A stretch of 64,000 nt of DNA from Azonexus sp. GTDB taxonomy: Bacteria > Pseudomonadota > Gammaproteobacteria > Burkholderiales > Rhodocyclaceae. This document shows positions 56,411-64,000 of this stretch, piece by piece (positions within the stretch are counted from its first letter, which is position 1; each line of letters opens with the position of its first letter). Under the pieces are notes generated by a model that did no database searches, was not told the DNA's origin, and saw only the letters and a program-made list of their open reading frames with translations. The DNA is taken from assembly GCF_030824335.1 (NCBI RefSeq), contig NZ_JAVBXX010000010.1, positions 62,001-126,000 of the forward strand, written 5' to 3'. A program made the position numbers and the translations under genes.

Positions 56411-57634
56411 ATGCAATCCTCCGTTCGCCCTGTCGATAATTCCGTCCTGAGCGTCAGCGCACTGAACCGTCTGGTGCGTGACTGCCTCGAATCCGCCTTC
56501 CCGCTCAGTTGGGTTGGGGGAGAAATTTCCAACCTGACCTATGCCACTTCAGGCCATGTCTATTTTTCGCTAAAGGATGCTGGCGCCCAGGTCCGCTGCG
56601 TCATGTGGCGCAGCCGGGCGCAAACGCTCGGCTGGCGGCTGGAAAACGGGCAGAAGATCGAAGCCCGTGCGCTGGTTTCGTTTTACGAACCGCGCGGTGA
56701 ATTCCAGCTCAACATCGAAAGTATCCGGCGTGCCGGCCAGGGCGATCTGTTCGAACGTTTCATGCGGCTCAAGGCGCAACTGGAAAATGAGGGGCTTTTT
56801 GCCGTTGACCGCAAGCGGGCAATTCCACCCATGCCACGCCACCTGGCCATCGTTACCAGCCCGCAGGCCGCCGCACTGCGCGATGTGCTGAGCACGCTGC
56901 ACCGCCGTGCGCCGCACGTTGCCATCACGCTGTACCCGACCCCGGTTCAGGGCGACGGCGCCGGTCTGCGTATCGCTGAAGCACTAGAGGCGGCCGGGCG
57001 GGGCGATTGCGATGCGATCATTTTGTGTCGCGGTGGCGGCAGTATCGAAGACCTCTGGGCCTTCAATGAAGAATGTGTCGCCCGCGCCATCGTCGCCAGC
57101 CGGCTGCCGGTGATCAGCGGCGTCGGGCACGAAACCGACTTCACGATTGCCGACTTCGCCGCCGACCTGCGCGCCCCGACACCAACAGCGGCCGCCGAAC
57201 AAGCGGCCCCTGACCGCAACACCCTGCTCAACCGACTCAATGCCTTGCAGGACCGCCTGACCCGCCAGACCAGCCGGCGTCTGGCCGACCGACAACAAGC
57301 GCTCGACTGGTGGCGCAGCCGCCTGGTCCACCCGGCCGAACGAATTTCCCGCCAGCGTACCGGGCTCGATCAACTGGCCCGACACCTGAATCAGGCAAGC
57401 ACCTGGCAACGATCGCGCTGGCAGATGAAACTAAATACACTTGCCGGCAGTCTGAAACATCTCGACCCGCTTGCCGTATTATCACGCGGCTACGCACTGG
57501 TCATCGGGCCGGATGGTCGGGCGTTGCGCAGCAATCTTGCGGTCAACACCGGTGACCGGCTCAAAATCACGCTGACCCAAGGCAGCCTGGACGCCTCGGT
57601 GCTGCCTGTTGTCGCACCGCCGGATGCTGAATAG
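56411..57634 (+). CDS. xseA: Exodeoxyribonuclease VII large subunit
   Basis: A 407-residue nuclease subunit. The N-terminal OB fold (WVGGEISNLTYATSGHVYFSLKD) is followed by the catalytic region IILCRGGGSIEDLWAFNEE and SGVGHETDFTIADFAADLRAPTPTAAAE, then a coiled-coil. It works with XseB, encoded 41 kb away at 15.5 kb. Confidence 0.97.
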   Translation: MQSSVRPVDNSVLSVSALNRLVRDCLESAFPLSWVGGEISNLTYATSGHVYFSLKDAGAQVRCVMWRSRAQTLGWRLENGQKIEARALVSFYEPRGEFQLNIESIRRAGQGDLFERFMRLKAQLENEGLFAVDRKRAIPPMPRHLAIVTSPQAAALRDVLSTLHRRAPHVAITLYPTPVQGDGAGLRIAEALEAAGRGDCDAIILCRGGGSIEDLWAFNEECVARAIVASRLPVISGVGHETDFTIADFAADLRAPTPTAAAEQAAPDRNTLLNRLNALQDRLTRQTSRRLADRQQALDWWRSRLVHPAERISRQRTGLDQLARHLNQASTWQRSRWQMKLNTLAGSLKHLDPLAVLSRGYALVIGPDGRALRSNLAVNTGDRLKITLTQGSLDASVLPVVAPPDAE

Positions 57635-57704
57635 AATTTTTTGCCTGACTTTGCCCAATCCAGCTTTACCCCGCTTTAACCCTTAATAAACAACGGAGAA
57701 AACA

Positions 57705-58292
57705 ATGGAACATCAACTACCTGCCCTGCCTTTCGCCAAAGATGCCCTAGCCCCGCATATGTCGGCCGAAACCTTTGATTACCACTACAGCAAGCACCAC
57801 AATGCCTACGTGGTTAACCTGAACAACCTGATCAAGGGCACCGAGTTCGAAAACCTCGACCTCGAAGCCATCGTCAAGAAGGCCCCGGCTGGCGGCGTGT
57901 ACAACAACGCCGCCCAGGTCTGGAACCACACTTTCTTCTGGAACTGTCTGACCCCGAATGGTGGTGGCGCCCCGAGCGGTGCTCTGGCTGATGCCATCAA
58001 CGCCAAGTGGGGTTCGCTGGAAGCCTTCAAGAGCGCCTTCCAGACCTCCGCCGTAGGCAACTTCGGTTCCGGCTGGACCTGGCTGGTCAAGAAGGCCGAC
58101 GGTTCGCTCGACATCGTCAACATGGGCGCCGCCGGCACCCCGCTGACCACCGGCGACAAGGCCCTGCTCTGCGTCGACGTTTGGGAACACGCCTACTACA
58201 TCGACTACCGCAACCTGCGTCCGAAGTTCGTCGAAACCTTCCTGAACAGCTTGGTCAACTGGTCGTTCGCCGAAGCCAACTTCGCCGCTTGA
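57705..58292 (+). CDS. sodB: Superoxide dismutase, iron type
   Basis: A 195-residue cytosolic enzyme. The metal ligands are His27, the His in NHTFFWN (near 74), and the Asp and His of [11 protein letters not shown] (near 157 and 161). [12 protein letters not shown] and the residues around it fit the iron rather than the manganese group. GGAG before the ATG is a good ribosome site. The gene is monocistronic, with a terminator after it. Confidence 0.97.
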   Translation: MEHQLPALPFAKDALAPHMSAETFDYHYSKHHNAYVVNLNNLIKGTEFENLDLEAIVKKAPAGGVYNNAAQVWNHTFFWNCLTPNGGGAPSGALADAINAKWGSLEAFKSAFQTSAVGNFGSGWTWLVKKADGSLDIVNMGAAGTPLTTGDKALLCVDVWEHAYYIDYRNLRPKFVETFLNSLVNWSFAEANFAA

Positions 58293-58311
58293 GTCGTAAA
58301 AATCGTGCCGT

Positions 58312-58340
58312 AAAAACGGGAGCCAAGGCTCCCGTTTTTT
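58312..58340 (+). terminator. Terminator after sodB
   Basis: AAAAACGGGAGCC-AA-GGCTCCCGTTTTTT forms a long stem with an A-run and T-run, 20 bases after the sodB stop. It is symmetrical, so it could work in both directions. Confidence 0.85.
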
Positions 58341-58482
58341 ATGGAAAACTCGCGCAGACGCAGTCGCCCTAGCACAAAACTTCTCATCGGTTTTTTCAAC
58401 ATATCGCTTCCGAGTATCCGATTAATCCAATTTTTATTTTCGGCTTACCATCGATGCATCACGCAACACGGAAAGCATTTCC

Positions 58483-59448
58483 ATGGACATCTCCACCGAC
58501 ACTTTTGCCACTGGCCCCATGTGGGCGGGCTTCATTGCCTTTGTGGTCGCCATGCTGGCACTCGACCTGTTCGTTTTCGGCGGCCGCAAATCGCACCGGG
58601 TTTCCGTCAAGGAAGCATTGATCTGGGTGATCGCCTGGGCCTGTCTGGCGCTGGCCTTTGCCGGCCTGTTGTGGTGGTATCTGAACGATACGCAAGGCGC
58701 CGAGATTGCGCAGCGCAAGACGCTCGAATTCCTCGCCGGCTACCTGATCGAGCAATCGCTCTCCGTCGACAACATGTTCGTCTTCGTGATGATCTTCGGC
58801 TACTTCGCCGTACCGCCCGAATTGCAACGCCGCGTGCTGCTCTACGGTGTTCTCGGCGCCATCGTCATGCGCGCCGGCATGATCCTCGGCGGCGTCTGGC
58901 TGGTTTCCCAGTTTTCCTGGCTGCTCTACGTTTTCGGCGCCTTTCTCGTCGTCACCGGCATCAAGATGATCGTTTTTGCCGAAGCCGAGCCCGATCTTGA
59001 ACAAAACCCGCTGTTGCGCTGGCTACGCAGCCATTTGCGCATCACGCAGAACTTCCAGGGCGAAGCCTTTTTCGTCCGCCAGAACGGCATTCTTTGGGCC
59101 ACCCCGATGTTCCTGGTGCTGATCCTGATCGAAGCCAGCGACGTGGTTTTTGCGGTCGACAGCATTCCGGCCATTTTTGCCGTCACCACTGACCCATTCA
59201 TCGTCTTTACCTCCAACATCTTCGCCATCATGGGCTTGCGGGCACTCTATTTCCTGCTCGCCGACATGGCGGATCGCTTTCATCTGCTCAAATACGGCCT
59301 GGCCATCGTGCTCGTCTTCATTGGTGGAAAAATGCTGGCCGCGCCGTGGTTCCACATGCCGATCCAGTGGTCACTCGCCATTGTCGGCGCCATCATCCTG
59401 GGATCGGTCGCCCTGAGTCTGATCATGTCGCGCAAAGAAAGCGCTTGA
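58483..59448 (+). CDS. TerC/Alx family integral membrane protein
   Basis: A 321-residue inner-membrane protein with about eight or nine hydrophobic segments. EQSLSVDNMFVFVMIFGYF and LILIEASDVVFAVDSIPAIFA carry the acidic residues that define TerC proteins. The family is linked to manganese export and metal supply to secreted proteins, but the exact role varies. I see no Mn riboswitch in the 140 bases upstream. Confidence 0.9.
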   Translation: MDISTDTFATGPMWAGFIAFVVAMLALDLFVFGGRKSHRVSVKEALIWVIAWACLALAFAGLLWWYLNDTQGAEIAQRKTLEFLAGYLIEQSLSVDNMFVFVMIFGYFAVPPELQRRVLLYGVLGAIVMRAGMILGGVWLVSQFSWLLYVFGAFLVVTGIKMIVFAEAEPDLEQNPLLRWLRSHLRITQNFQGEAFFVRQNGILWATPMFLVLILIEASDVVFAVDSIPAIFAVTTDPFIVFTSNIFAIMGLRALYFLLADMADRFHLLKYGLAIVLVFIGGKMLAAPWFHMPIQWSLAIVGAIILGSVALSLIMSRKESA

Positions 59449-59459
59449 GGGAGAAAATC

Positions 59460-59972
59460 ATGAATGCAACGCAAATTTCAACGATGCCCCCAGCCAGCGC
59501 CAGCTATCGCGATGCCGACGGACGACTGACCGGATTGCGCATCGAATCGAATCCGCCACCGGCCGCTCCGGCCAAAAACAGCTGGTTACTGGCCATCGAT
59601 GGATCGAAACATGCCCAGCAAGCGATTGATGAAGCGCTGCGCCTGGCCGATGACATGAAGACGTTCAGCATCGAACTGGTCCACGTCGAACACTGGCTGA
59701 GCAAGGAAGCCGCCGAGACAGAACTGGCCGAGCGCGGCTGGGCCATCACCGACGAAGCAAGGCGGACGCTCGATGCCGCGGGCCATCCCTGGTGCCTGCA
59801 CCTCGTCATGGGTGAATGCGCCGAATCCATTGTCAGGATTGCCGAAGAACGCGCTTGCCGGGGCATCATCATGGGCAGCCGCGGCCTCGGTGCTACAGAA
59901 AACCTGCTGCTCGGCTCGGTGGCGCATAAAGTCATTCACCTGAGCCCGATCCCGGTGTTGATCGCCGGGTAA
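59460..59972 (+). CDS. Universal stress protein family
   Basis: A 170-residue protein. The Usp domain starts at SWLLAIDGSKHAQQAIDEAL; the ATP-binding GSRGLGATENLLLGSVAHKV at the end follows the G-2x-G-9x-G(S/T) pattern, so it probably binds ATP. An unusual Pro/Ala-rich N-terminal tail of about 38 residues precedes the domain. The ATG at 59460 lies 11 bases after terC, with a GGGAG Shine-Dalgarno sequence. Confidence 0.9.
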   Translation: MNATQISTMPPASASYRDADGRLTGLRIESNPPPAAPAKNSWLLAIDGSKHAQQAIDEALRLADDMKTFSIELVHVEHWLSKEAAETELAERGWAITDEARRTLDAAGHPWCLHLVMGECAESIVRIAEERACRGIIMGSRGLGATENLLLGSVAHKVIHLSPIPVLIAG

Positions 59973-60088
59973 TCCCGCAGACAAGCCGGGAATGACTTGC
60001 AGCGACAAGATTCCCACGATAAAAACCCCGTCTCCTCACACGCCTGCCTGACTCGCTCAGCCCATTGCGGCCAAAGGATGAATCTGTA

Positions 60089-60116
60089 AGCCAACTGAAA
60101 GTATTGTCAGTTGGCT
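60089..60116. promoter_or_regulatory. Perfect 10-bp inverted repeat upstream of the symporter operon
   Basis: AGCCAACTGA (60089-60098) and TCAGTTGGCT (60107-60116) with an 8-base spacer. No T-run follows, so it is not a standard terminator. It is about 85 bases upstream of the small symporter subunit gene and could be an operator. Confidence 0.45.
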
Positions 60117-60200
60117 GTAAGTTTCCCTGACCACACTGGACAACGTGGCGGTGCTGTATTGCGCAGCCCGTCCCTTTAATTTTCACAGGAGGAGATAACA

Positions 60201-60455
60201 ATGGAAGATCAAGGCAAAGCCTATTGGTCAGCCACGCTCGGCCTGCTAGGGAAGATCCTGGCAGTCTGGTTCGTGTTCTCGTTCGGCACAGGCATCCTGT
60301 TTGTCGAAGCGATGAATGGCATTTCACTCGGGGGCTACCCGCTGGGCTTCTGGTTTGCCCATCAGGGCGCGATCTACATCTTCATTGCTTTGATTTTTTA
60401 CTACGGTAAAGCAATGGGCGATCTCGACCGCAAGTTCGACGTTCACGAAGACTAA
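60201..60455 (+). CDS. DUF4212 small membrane subunit of a sodium/solute symporter
   Basis: An 84-residue protein with two membrane segments (LGKILAVWFVFSFGTGILFV and WFAHQGAIYIFIALIFYYG) and a charged tail (DLDRKFDV). It matches DUF4212, which occurs upstream of ActP-like symporters. A strong ribosome site (GGAGGAG) precedes the ATG. It is 9 bases from the symporter gene. Confidence 0.9.
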   Translation: MEDQGKAYWSATLGLLGKILAVWFVFSFGTGILFVEAMNGISLGGYPLGFWFAHQGAIYIFIALIFYYGKAMGDLDRKFDVHED

Positions 60456-60464
60456 GGAGCCAGC

Positions 60465-62321
60465 ATGGATCTGCAAACTATTACTTACCTGATGGTCGGC
60501 GCATCTTTTGCGCTGTACATCGGGATCGCGATCTGGGCACGTGCTGGTAGCACGTCCGAGTTCTACGCTGCCGGCGGCAACATTCACCCAGTCACCAACG
60601 GCATGGCAACCGCCGCCGACTGGATGTCCGCAGCTTCTTTCATCTCCATGGCCGGCTTGATCGCCAACATGGGGTACGGTGGTGGCCTGTTCCTGATGGG
60701 CTGGACAGGTGGCTATGTGCTGCTGGCGATGCTGCTGGCACCGTACCTGCGCAAGTTCGGCAAGTTCACCGTACCGCAATTCATCGGTGACCGCTTCTAC
60801 TCGCAAGGCGCTTCCACTGTCGCGGTCATCTGCCTGCTGACTGCCTCCATCACGTACATCATCGGTCAGATGACCGGCGTTGGCGTGGCCTTCTCTCGCT
60901 TCCTGGGCGTTTCCAGCGACACCGGTATCTACATGGGTATGGGTATCGTGTTCGCCTACGCTGTGTTCGGCGGCATGAAGGGCATCACCTACACCCAGGT
61001 TGCACAGTACATCGTGCTGATCCTAGCTTACACGGTGCCGGCCATCTTCATCTCCCTGCAACTGACCGGCAACGCCATCCCGCAACTGGGTCTGGGTTCC
61101 GACATCAGCGGCACCGACATGGCGCTGCTGACCAAGCTGGACCAGGTCGTTACCGACCTCGGTTTCGGTCAATACACGACGACCACGGCCGGCTCCAAGC
61201 TGAACATGTTCGTCTACACGATGTCGCTGATGATCGGTACCGCCGGTCTGCCGCACGTCATCATGCGCTTCTTCACGGTGGCCAAGGTGTCTGACGCCCG
61301 CTCCTCCGCTGGTTGGGCACTGGTCTTCATCGCATTGCTGTACACGACCGCTCCGGCTGTCGGCGCCATGGCCAAGCTGAACCTGCATGGTACGGTCAAC
61401 TCCGCTGTCGGCCTGGAAACGGCTGCCGACGGCTCCATGAAGGTCAATCCGGAAACCGTCAAGGCCCGTGCAGACGTCTATGCGACCGAAGCCAGCCTGG
61501 TTTACGAAAAACGTCCGGACTGGATGAAGCGCTGGGAAAAGACCGGCCTTTTGAAGTTTGAAGACAAGAATGGCGACGGTCGTATCCAGTACTACAACGA
61601 CAAGACCAAGAACGCCGATGCCAAGGCCAAGGCCGATGCTGCTGGCTGGAAGGGTAACGAGCTGACGGTCAACGCCGACATCATCGTGCTGGCCAATCCG
61701 GAAATCGCGCTGCTGCCGAACTGGGTTATCGCCCTGGTCGCTGCTGGTGGTCTGGCTGCCGCTCTGTCGACCGCTGCCGGTCTGCTGATGGCCATCTCCT
61801 CCGCCGTGTCACATGACTTGGTGAAGGGTGTGTTCAATCCGGGCATCAGCGAAAAGAACGAGCTGCTGGCTGGCAAGATCTCCATGGCTGTCGCCATCGT
61901 GATTGCCGGCTACCTCGGTCTGAACCCCCCGGGCTTCGCTGCCGGCACGGTTGCGCTGGCCTTCGGTATTGCCGCCTCCTCCCTGTTCCCCGCCATCATG
62001 ATGGGTATCTTCTCCAAGAAGATGAACAAGGAAGGCGCCATGGCCGGCATGCTGGCTGGTCTGTTCATCACCCTGTTCTACGTGTTCGCACACAAGGGCA
62101 TCTTCTTCATCAAGGGTACCGACTTCGTCAATCTGATCGGCGGCCCGAATGCCTTCTTCGGCATCACGCCGGAAGCCTTCGGTGCCATCGGCGCGCTGGT
62201 CAACTTCATCGTTGCCTTCGCAGTCGACAAGGTCACCAAGGAACCGCCTGAGCACATCCAGCACATGGTTGAAGCAGTACGTATCCCGCGCGGCGCCAAG
62301 GCTGTTGATGGCGCACACTAA
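60465..62321 (+). CDS. Sodium/solute symporter, ActP-like, with a calcium-loop-like insert
   Basis: A 618-residue inner-membrane transporter with about 13 membrane segments, matching the acetate/solute symporter family paired with DUF4212. TAADWMSAASFISMAGLIA and SITYIIGQMTGVGVAFSRFL are core motifs. Between segments near residues 325-400 is a soluble insert containing DKNGDGRIQYYN (about 367-378), an EF-hand-like loop (Asp, Asn, Asp, Gly, Ile in the right places, but Asn at position 12 instead of Glu). It probably imports acetate or another monocarboxylate with Na+, but the substrate is not certain. Confidence 0.88.
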   Translation: MDLQTITYLMVGASFALYIGIAIWARAGSTSEFYAAGGNIHPVTNGMATAADWMSAASFISMAGLIANMGYGGGLFLMGWTGGYVLLAMLLAPYLRKFGKFTVPQFIGDRFYSQGASTVAVICLLTASITYIIGQMTGVGVAFSRFLGVSSDTGIYMGMGIVFAYAVFGGMKGITYTQVAQYIVLILAYTVPAIFISLQLTGNAIPQLGLGSDISGTDMALLTKLDQVVTDLGFGQYTTTTAGSKLNMFVYTMSLMIGTAGLPHVIMRFFTVAKVSDARSSAGWALVFIALLYTTAPAVGAMAKLNLHGTVNSAVGLETAADGSMKVNPETVKARADVYATEASLVYEKRPDWMKRWEKTGLLKFEDKNGDGRIQYYNDKTKNADAKAKADAAGWKGNELTVNADIIVLANPEIALLPNWVIALVAAGGLAAALSTAAGLLMAISSAVSHDLVKGVFNPGISEKNELLAGKISMAVAIVIAGYLGLNPPGFAAGTVALAFGIAASSLFPAIMMGIFSKKMNKEGAMAGMLAGLFITLFYVFAHKGIFFIKGTDFVNLIGGPNAFFGITPEAFGAIGALVNFIVAFAVDKVTKEPPEHIQHMVEAVRIPRGAKAVDGAH

Positions 62322-62372
62322 GTAAGCGCTCTTGAGGTAAGCTTCCCCGTCCGGACATCGGGCGGGGATTCG

Positions 62373-62408
62373 AAAACCCCGTTGGCGATGTCGACGGGGT
62401 TTTTTTAT
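62373..62408 (+). terminator. Terminator after the symporter gene
   Basis: AAAACCCCGT and ACGGGGTTTT with an 11-base loop, then TTTTATTT. A second GC-rich hairpin, CCCCGTCCG with CGGGCGGGG, lies just upstream at 62344-62367. Read-through to the next gene is possible. Confidence 0.8.
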
Positions 62409-62454
62409 TTAGCGAAGGGCATCTTGCCCTGCTGCAGAAGCACCGAGGTCTAGT

Positions 62455-62856
62455 ATGGTTTTCAATGTCCATGTCGCGCTCACCTGGATTCTGTTCCTGG
62501 CGCTGTTTCCCATGGCGTTTTTCTGGCTGCGCCGTGCCTGGCGTATTGCGATCAACAAGGATTTTTCCGAAGTCGCCATCAAGTACGGCGAGTCGCCCCC
62601 CAACCCGGAAAAATACGCGCCTTACGAGGCGGTCATCAATCTCGTCGCCGGCAGCATTGCGCTAGCCGTCATTGCCGGCGTTCTGGCCGGCGAACTCGAT
62701 TACGACACCTGGATGGCCATTGCCGGCAGTACCATCTGGTGCAAGTTCTTCCTCAGCTTTGCCCTGAGCCGCCAGGCACACCCGATGAATCTACCCAGTT
62801 TCCTGCAGCGCAAGTCCCAGGACCCCAAAGCTCCGCCGGAAGCTGAAGTCAAATAA
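62455..62856 (+). CDS. Unrecognised membrane protein following the symporter operon
   Basis: A 133-residue protein I do not recognise. Membrane segments are at about 5-24 (VHVALTWILFLALFPMAFFW) and 60-80 (VINLVAGSIALAVIAGVLAG), with a third weaker one near 85-105. The C-terminal tail is charged. GAGG 6 bases before the ATG supports the start. It ends 1 base before ubiC on the other strand. Confidence 0.7.
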   Translation: MVFNVHVALTWILFLALFPMAFFWLRRAWRIAINKDFSEVAIKYGESPPNPEKYAPYEAVINLVAGSIALAVIAGVLAGELDYDTWMAIAGSTIWCKFFLSFALSRQAHPMNLPSFLQRKSQDPKAPPEAEVK

Positions 62857-62857
62857 G

Positions 62858-63439
62858 TTATTGCTGGCTGTCGAACGCTTCGAGCATCTCGATTGTCGGC
62901 AAAAATACCTCGGTCACCAGAACACTGCTCTGACCGAGGTGATGGCGGGAACGCCTCGCCCAAATCACGGGTTCGACCTCGGTTCGAGGCTTCTTCGCAA
63001 TGACAGCGCAGGCAAGCAGACGCCGATACAAAGGGTGCCGTTGAGGCAAACGCAAGAACTCAATCTTCGCCCGGCGAAAGCCGGCGTGGGTAAACAACAG
63101 CGATCCCAGAGACTGACTCCCCAGACGGGAAAACCAACGCCCCAGCCGACCGCTTCTTGCGGTCGACAGCACGCTGTGGGCAAAAATCACCGGCACACCA
63201 TCGCATTCAAGCAGCACTTCGCGCACCGGCAAACGCCGCCGCCCCGGCCCGTCATCCAGCGGCGTTAGCCTGCCCTGGCGCAACACCCGCACGCGGAAAT
63301 CACGACAATGTTGCTGGCAGCGCAAGGTTAACGAACCGGTCTCGCACAGCCAACTACGCAATCGATCTTCGGGACGGCGCCCGACCAGTTGCGACCGCCA
63401 ACCGGCGACGTCAGCGCGAGTAGTTGCGCGAAGGTTCAT
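62858..63439 (-). CDS. ubiC: Chorismate--pyruvate lyase
   Basis: A 193-residue enzyme making 4-hydroxybenzoate from chorismate, the first step of ubiquinone synthesis. The LPVREVLLECDGVPVIFAHS core and the SLGSLLFTH segment match UbiC. Arg-rich regions fit product binding. Its ATG shares a base with the DUF192 stop (TGATG). Confidence 0.9.
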   Translation of the reverse strand: MNLRATTRADVAGWRSQLVGRRPEDRLRSWLCETGSLTLRCQQHCRDFRVRVLRQGRLTPLDDGPGRRRLPVREVLLECDGVPVIFAHSVLSTARSGRLGRWFSRLGSQSLGSLLFTHAGFRRAKIEFLRLPQRHPLYRRLLACAVIAKKPRTEVEPVIWARRSRHHLGQSSVLVTEVFLPTIEMLEAFDSQQ

Positions 63440-63903
63440 CAGCGCGCTTGCGGGGCGCGTTCCAGACCACGCAGTTTGGTCCCGGCGCCAATGCCCCGCT
63501 GGGCAAACCAGCCGCGATTCATTTCCAGCGCATAACGCGCCGGCTGCCGGGCGCAGTGATTCTCTTCACTGTGCGGCTGCATATCTGCGATATTGATGAT
63601 CCGCCCCTCTTTATCCATGAAAGCAACGGAAAGCGGGATCAGCGTATTGCGCATCCACATACAGTGGGTGTTGGCCTGCGGGAAGACGAAAAGCATGCCG
63701 CGCTGGACCGGCATGCTTGGCCGGTTCATCAGGCCAACCTGCCGATGACTATCCTGCGCGGCCACTTCGGCTTCAATCCGATGGAATCCTGCGGTCAACT
63801 CGATTGTCGGCATCGATTCCTGCGCCACGACGGCGCTTGCCAGGCATACCCCGAACATGCCGCCCAGAATTGTCCCCGCCAACTGCCTAAGCCCGTAAAT
63901 CAT
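63439..63903 (-). CDS. DUF192 family exported protein
   Basis: A 154-residue protein with a signal peptide (LAGTILGGMFGVCLASAVVAQ) and a DUF192 domain: RQVGLMNRPSMPVQRGMLFVF, CMWMRNTLIPLSVAFMD, and YALEMNRGWFAQRGIGAG. The role is unknown. I chose the ATG at 63903; upstream extension overlaps the pseudouridine synthase. Confidence 0.88.
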   Translation of the reverse strand: MIYGLRQLAGTILGGMFGVCLASAVVAQESMPTIELTAGFHRIEAEVAAQDSHRQVGLMNRPSMPVQRGMLFVFPQANTHCMWMRNTLIPLSVAFMDKEGRIINIADMQPHSEENHCARQPARYALEMNRGWFAQRGIGAGTKLRGLERAPQAR

Positions 63904-64000
63904 CAAAACTCCCTTCGATCTGTCGCCATTCACCCAAACCCAGGCCGGCGACCGAAATGCCGCCAACGGCCGCCCGGATCAGGCGCAATACAGGATAACC
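63887..64000 (-). CDS. C-terminal end of a 23S rRNA pseudouridine synthase (RluE/RsuA type), cut by the right edge
   Basis: Only 37 residues are visible. GYPVLRLIRAAVGGISVAGL and GLGEWRQIEG match the C-terminal end of RluE/RsuB-type enzymes, where LRLxRxxIG precedes the GEWR end. Its last bases overlap the DUF192 start by 17. The full gene lies to the right, so its exact type is not certain. Confidence 0.75.
   Translation of the reverse strand, partial: GYPVLRLIRAAVGGISVAGLGLGEWRQIEGSFDDLRA

Noticed and set aside
58341-58482. Possible manganese (yybP-ykoY) riboswitch before terC
   Set aside because: I could not find the paired conserved loops; the region is AT-rich with no long stem.
60140-60165. 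A sigma-54-like TGGC...TTGC pair before the symporter operon
   Set aside because: The GG and GC dinucleotides are 12 bases apart rather than 10, so it does not fit the -24/-12 rule.

Overview
The window reads as a continuous stretch of chromosome from a Betaproteobacterium, most likely a member of the Rhodocyclales (Dechloromonas/Azonexus-like). That placement is an inference from gene content and order: ribF-ileS-lspA-fkpB-ispH beside rpsT, ilvI-ilvH-ilvC-pssA-leuA, rpsP-rimM-trmD-rplS, exbB-exbD-lpxK-(Trm112-like)-kdsB-adk, and several small families typical of Betaproteobacteria (DUF3579, DUF3619, DUF3106). Coding density is very high. Adjacent genes often share bases at stop and start (ATGA, GTGA, TTGA, TGATG, TAATG). 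I see no insertion sequence, prophage, integrase, CRISPR array, rRNA or tRNA gene, and no intergenic gap above about 290 bp.

Layout. 1-1.6 kb: end of a class II ribonucleotide reductase and a DUF3579 gene. 1.6-7.6 kb (minus): rpsT and the ribF-to-ispH operon (FAD synthesis, isoleucyl-tRNA synthetase, lipoprotein signal peptidase, isoprenoid synthesis). 7.7-15.4 kb: a diguanylate cyclase, a small unknown protein, amiC/tsaE facing queG, a rhodanese pair, a drug/metabolite exporter and an orphan Rieske oxygenase. 15.5-19.3 kb (plus): xseB-ispA-dxs-folE2. 19.4-21.4 kb (minus): rpsP-rimM-trmD-rplS. 21.5-24.1 kb: an unrecognised 505-residue protein with PilZ-like motifs, wrbA and a DUF2069 gene. 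24.1-29.8 kb (minus): branched-chain amino acid operon with pssA inside it. 29.9-31.9 kb (plus): sigma factor, DUF3619, DUF3106, RDD. 31.8-34.0 kb (minus): lptF-lptG. 34.0-41.2 kb (plus): pepA-holC-unknown-valS-unknown-membrane spermidine synthase-like gene. 41.2-44.7 kb (minus): bepA-like protease, tusA-like gene and a pabB-pabC fusion. 44.7-46.0 kb: moaC-soxY-soxZ. 46.1-49.1 kb: cold-shock gene diverging from clpS-clpA. 49.2-51.1 kb: RraA-like, DUF922 protease, Crp/Fnr regulator. 51.1-56.1 kb (minus): exbB to adk and a phosphofructokinase. 56.4-62.9 kb (plus): xseA, sodB, terC, a universal stress protein, and a sodium/solute symporter operon. 62.9-64 kb (minus): pseudouridine synthase end, DUF192, ubiC.

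The genes are mostly housekeeping and work in recognisable sets: isoprenoid precursors (ispH, ispA, dxs) feeding ubiquinone (ubiC), lipid A/LPS construction and export (lpxK, kdsB, lptF, lptG), translation factors and synthetases, cofactor synthesis (ribF, folE2, pabB/C, moaC), and proteolysis (clpS/clpA, pepA, bepA).

The points most worth following up are: (i) a dispersed palindromic word, core GCGGTCGAC, that occurs 18 times inside and between genes; (ii) a four-gene sigma factor/DUF3619/DUF3106/RDD cluster that looks like an undescribed envelope signalling system; (iii) two genes whose conserved N-termini have no ATG/GTG/TTG start; (iv) a DnaA-box-like cluster upstream of xseA; (v) a calcium-loop-like insert in the symporter; and (vi) the PilZ-like protein at 21.6-23.1 kb.
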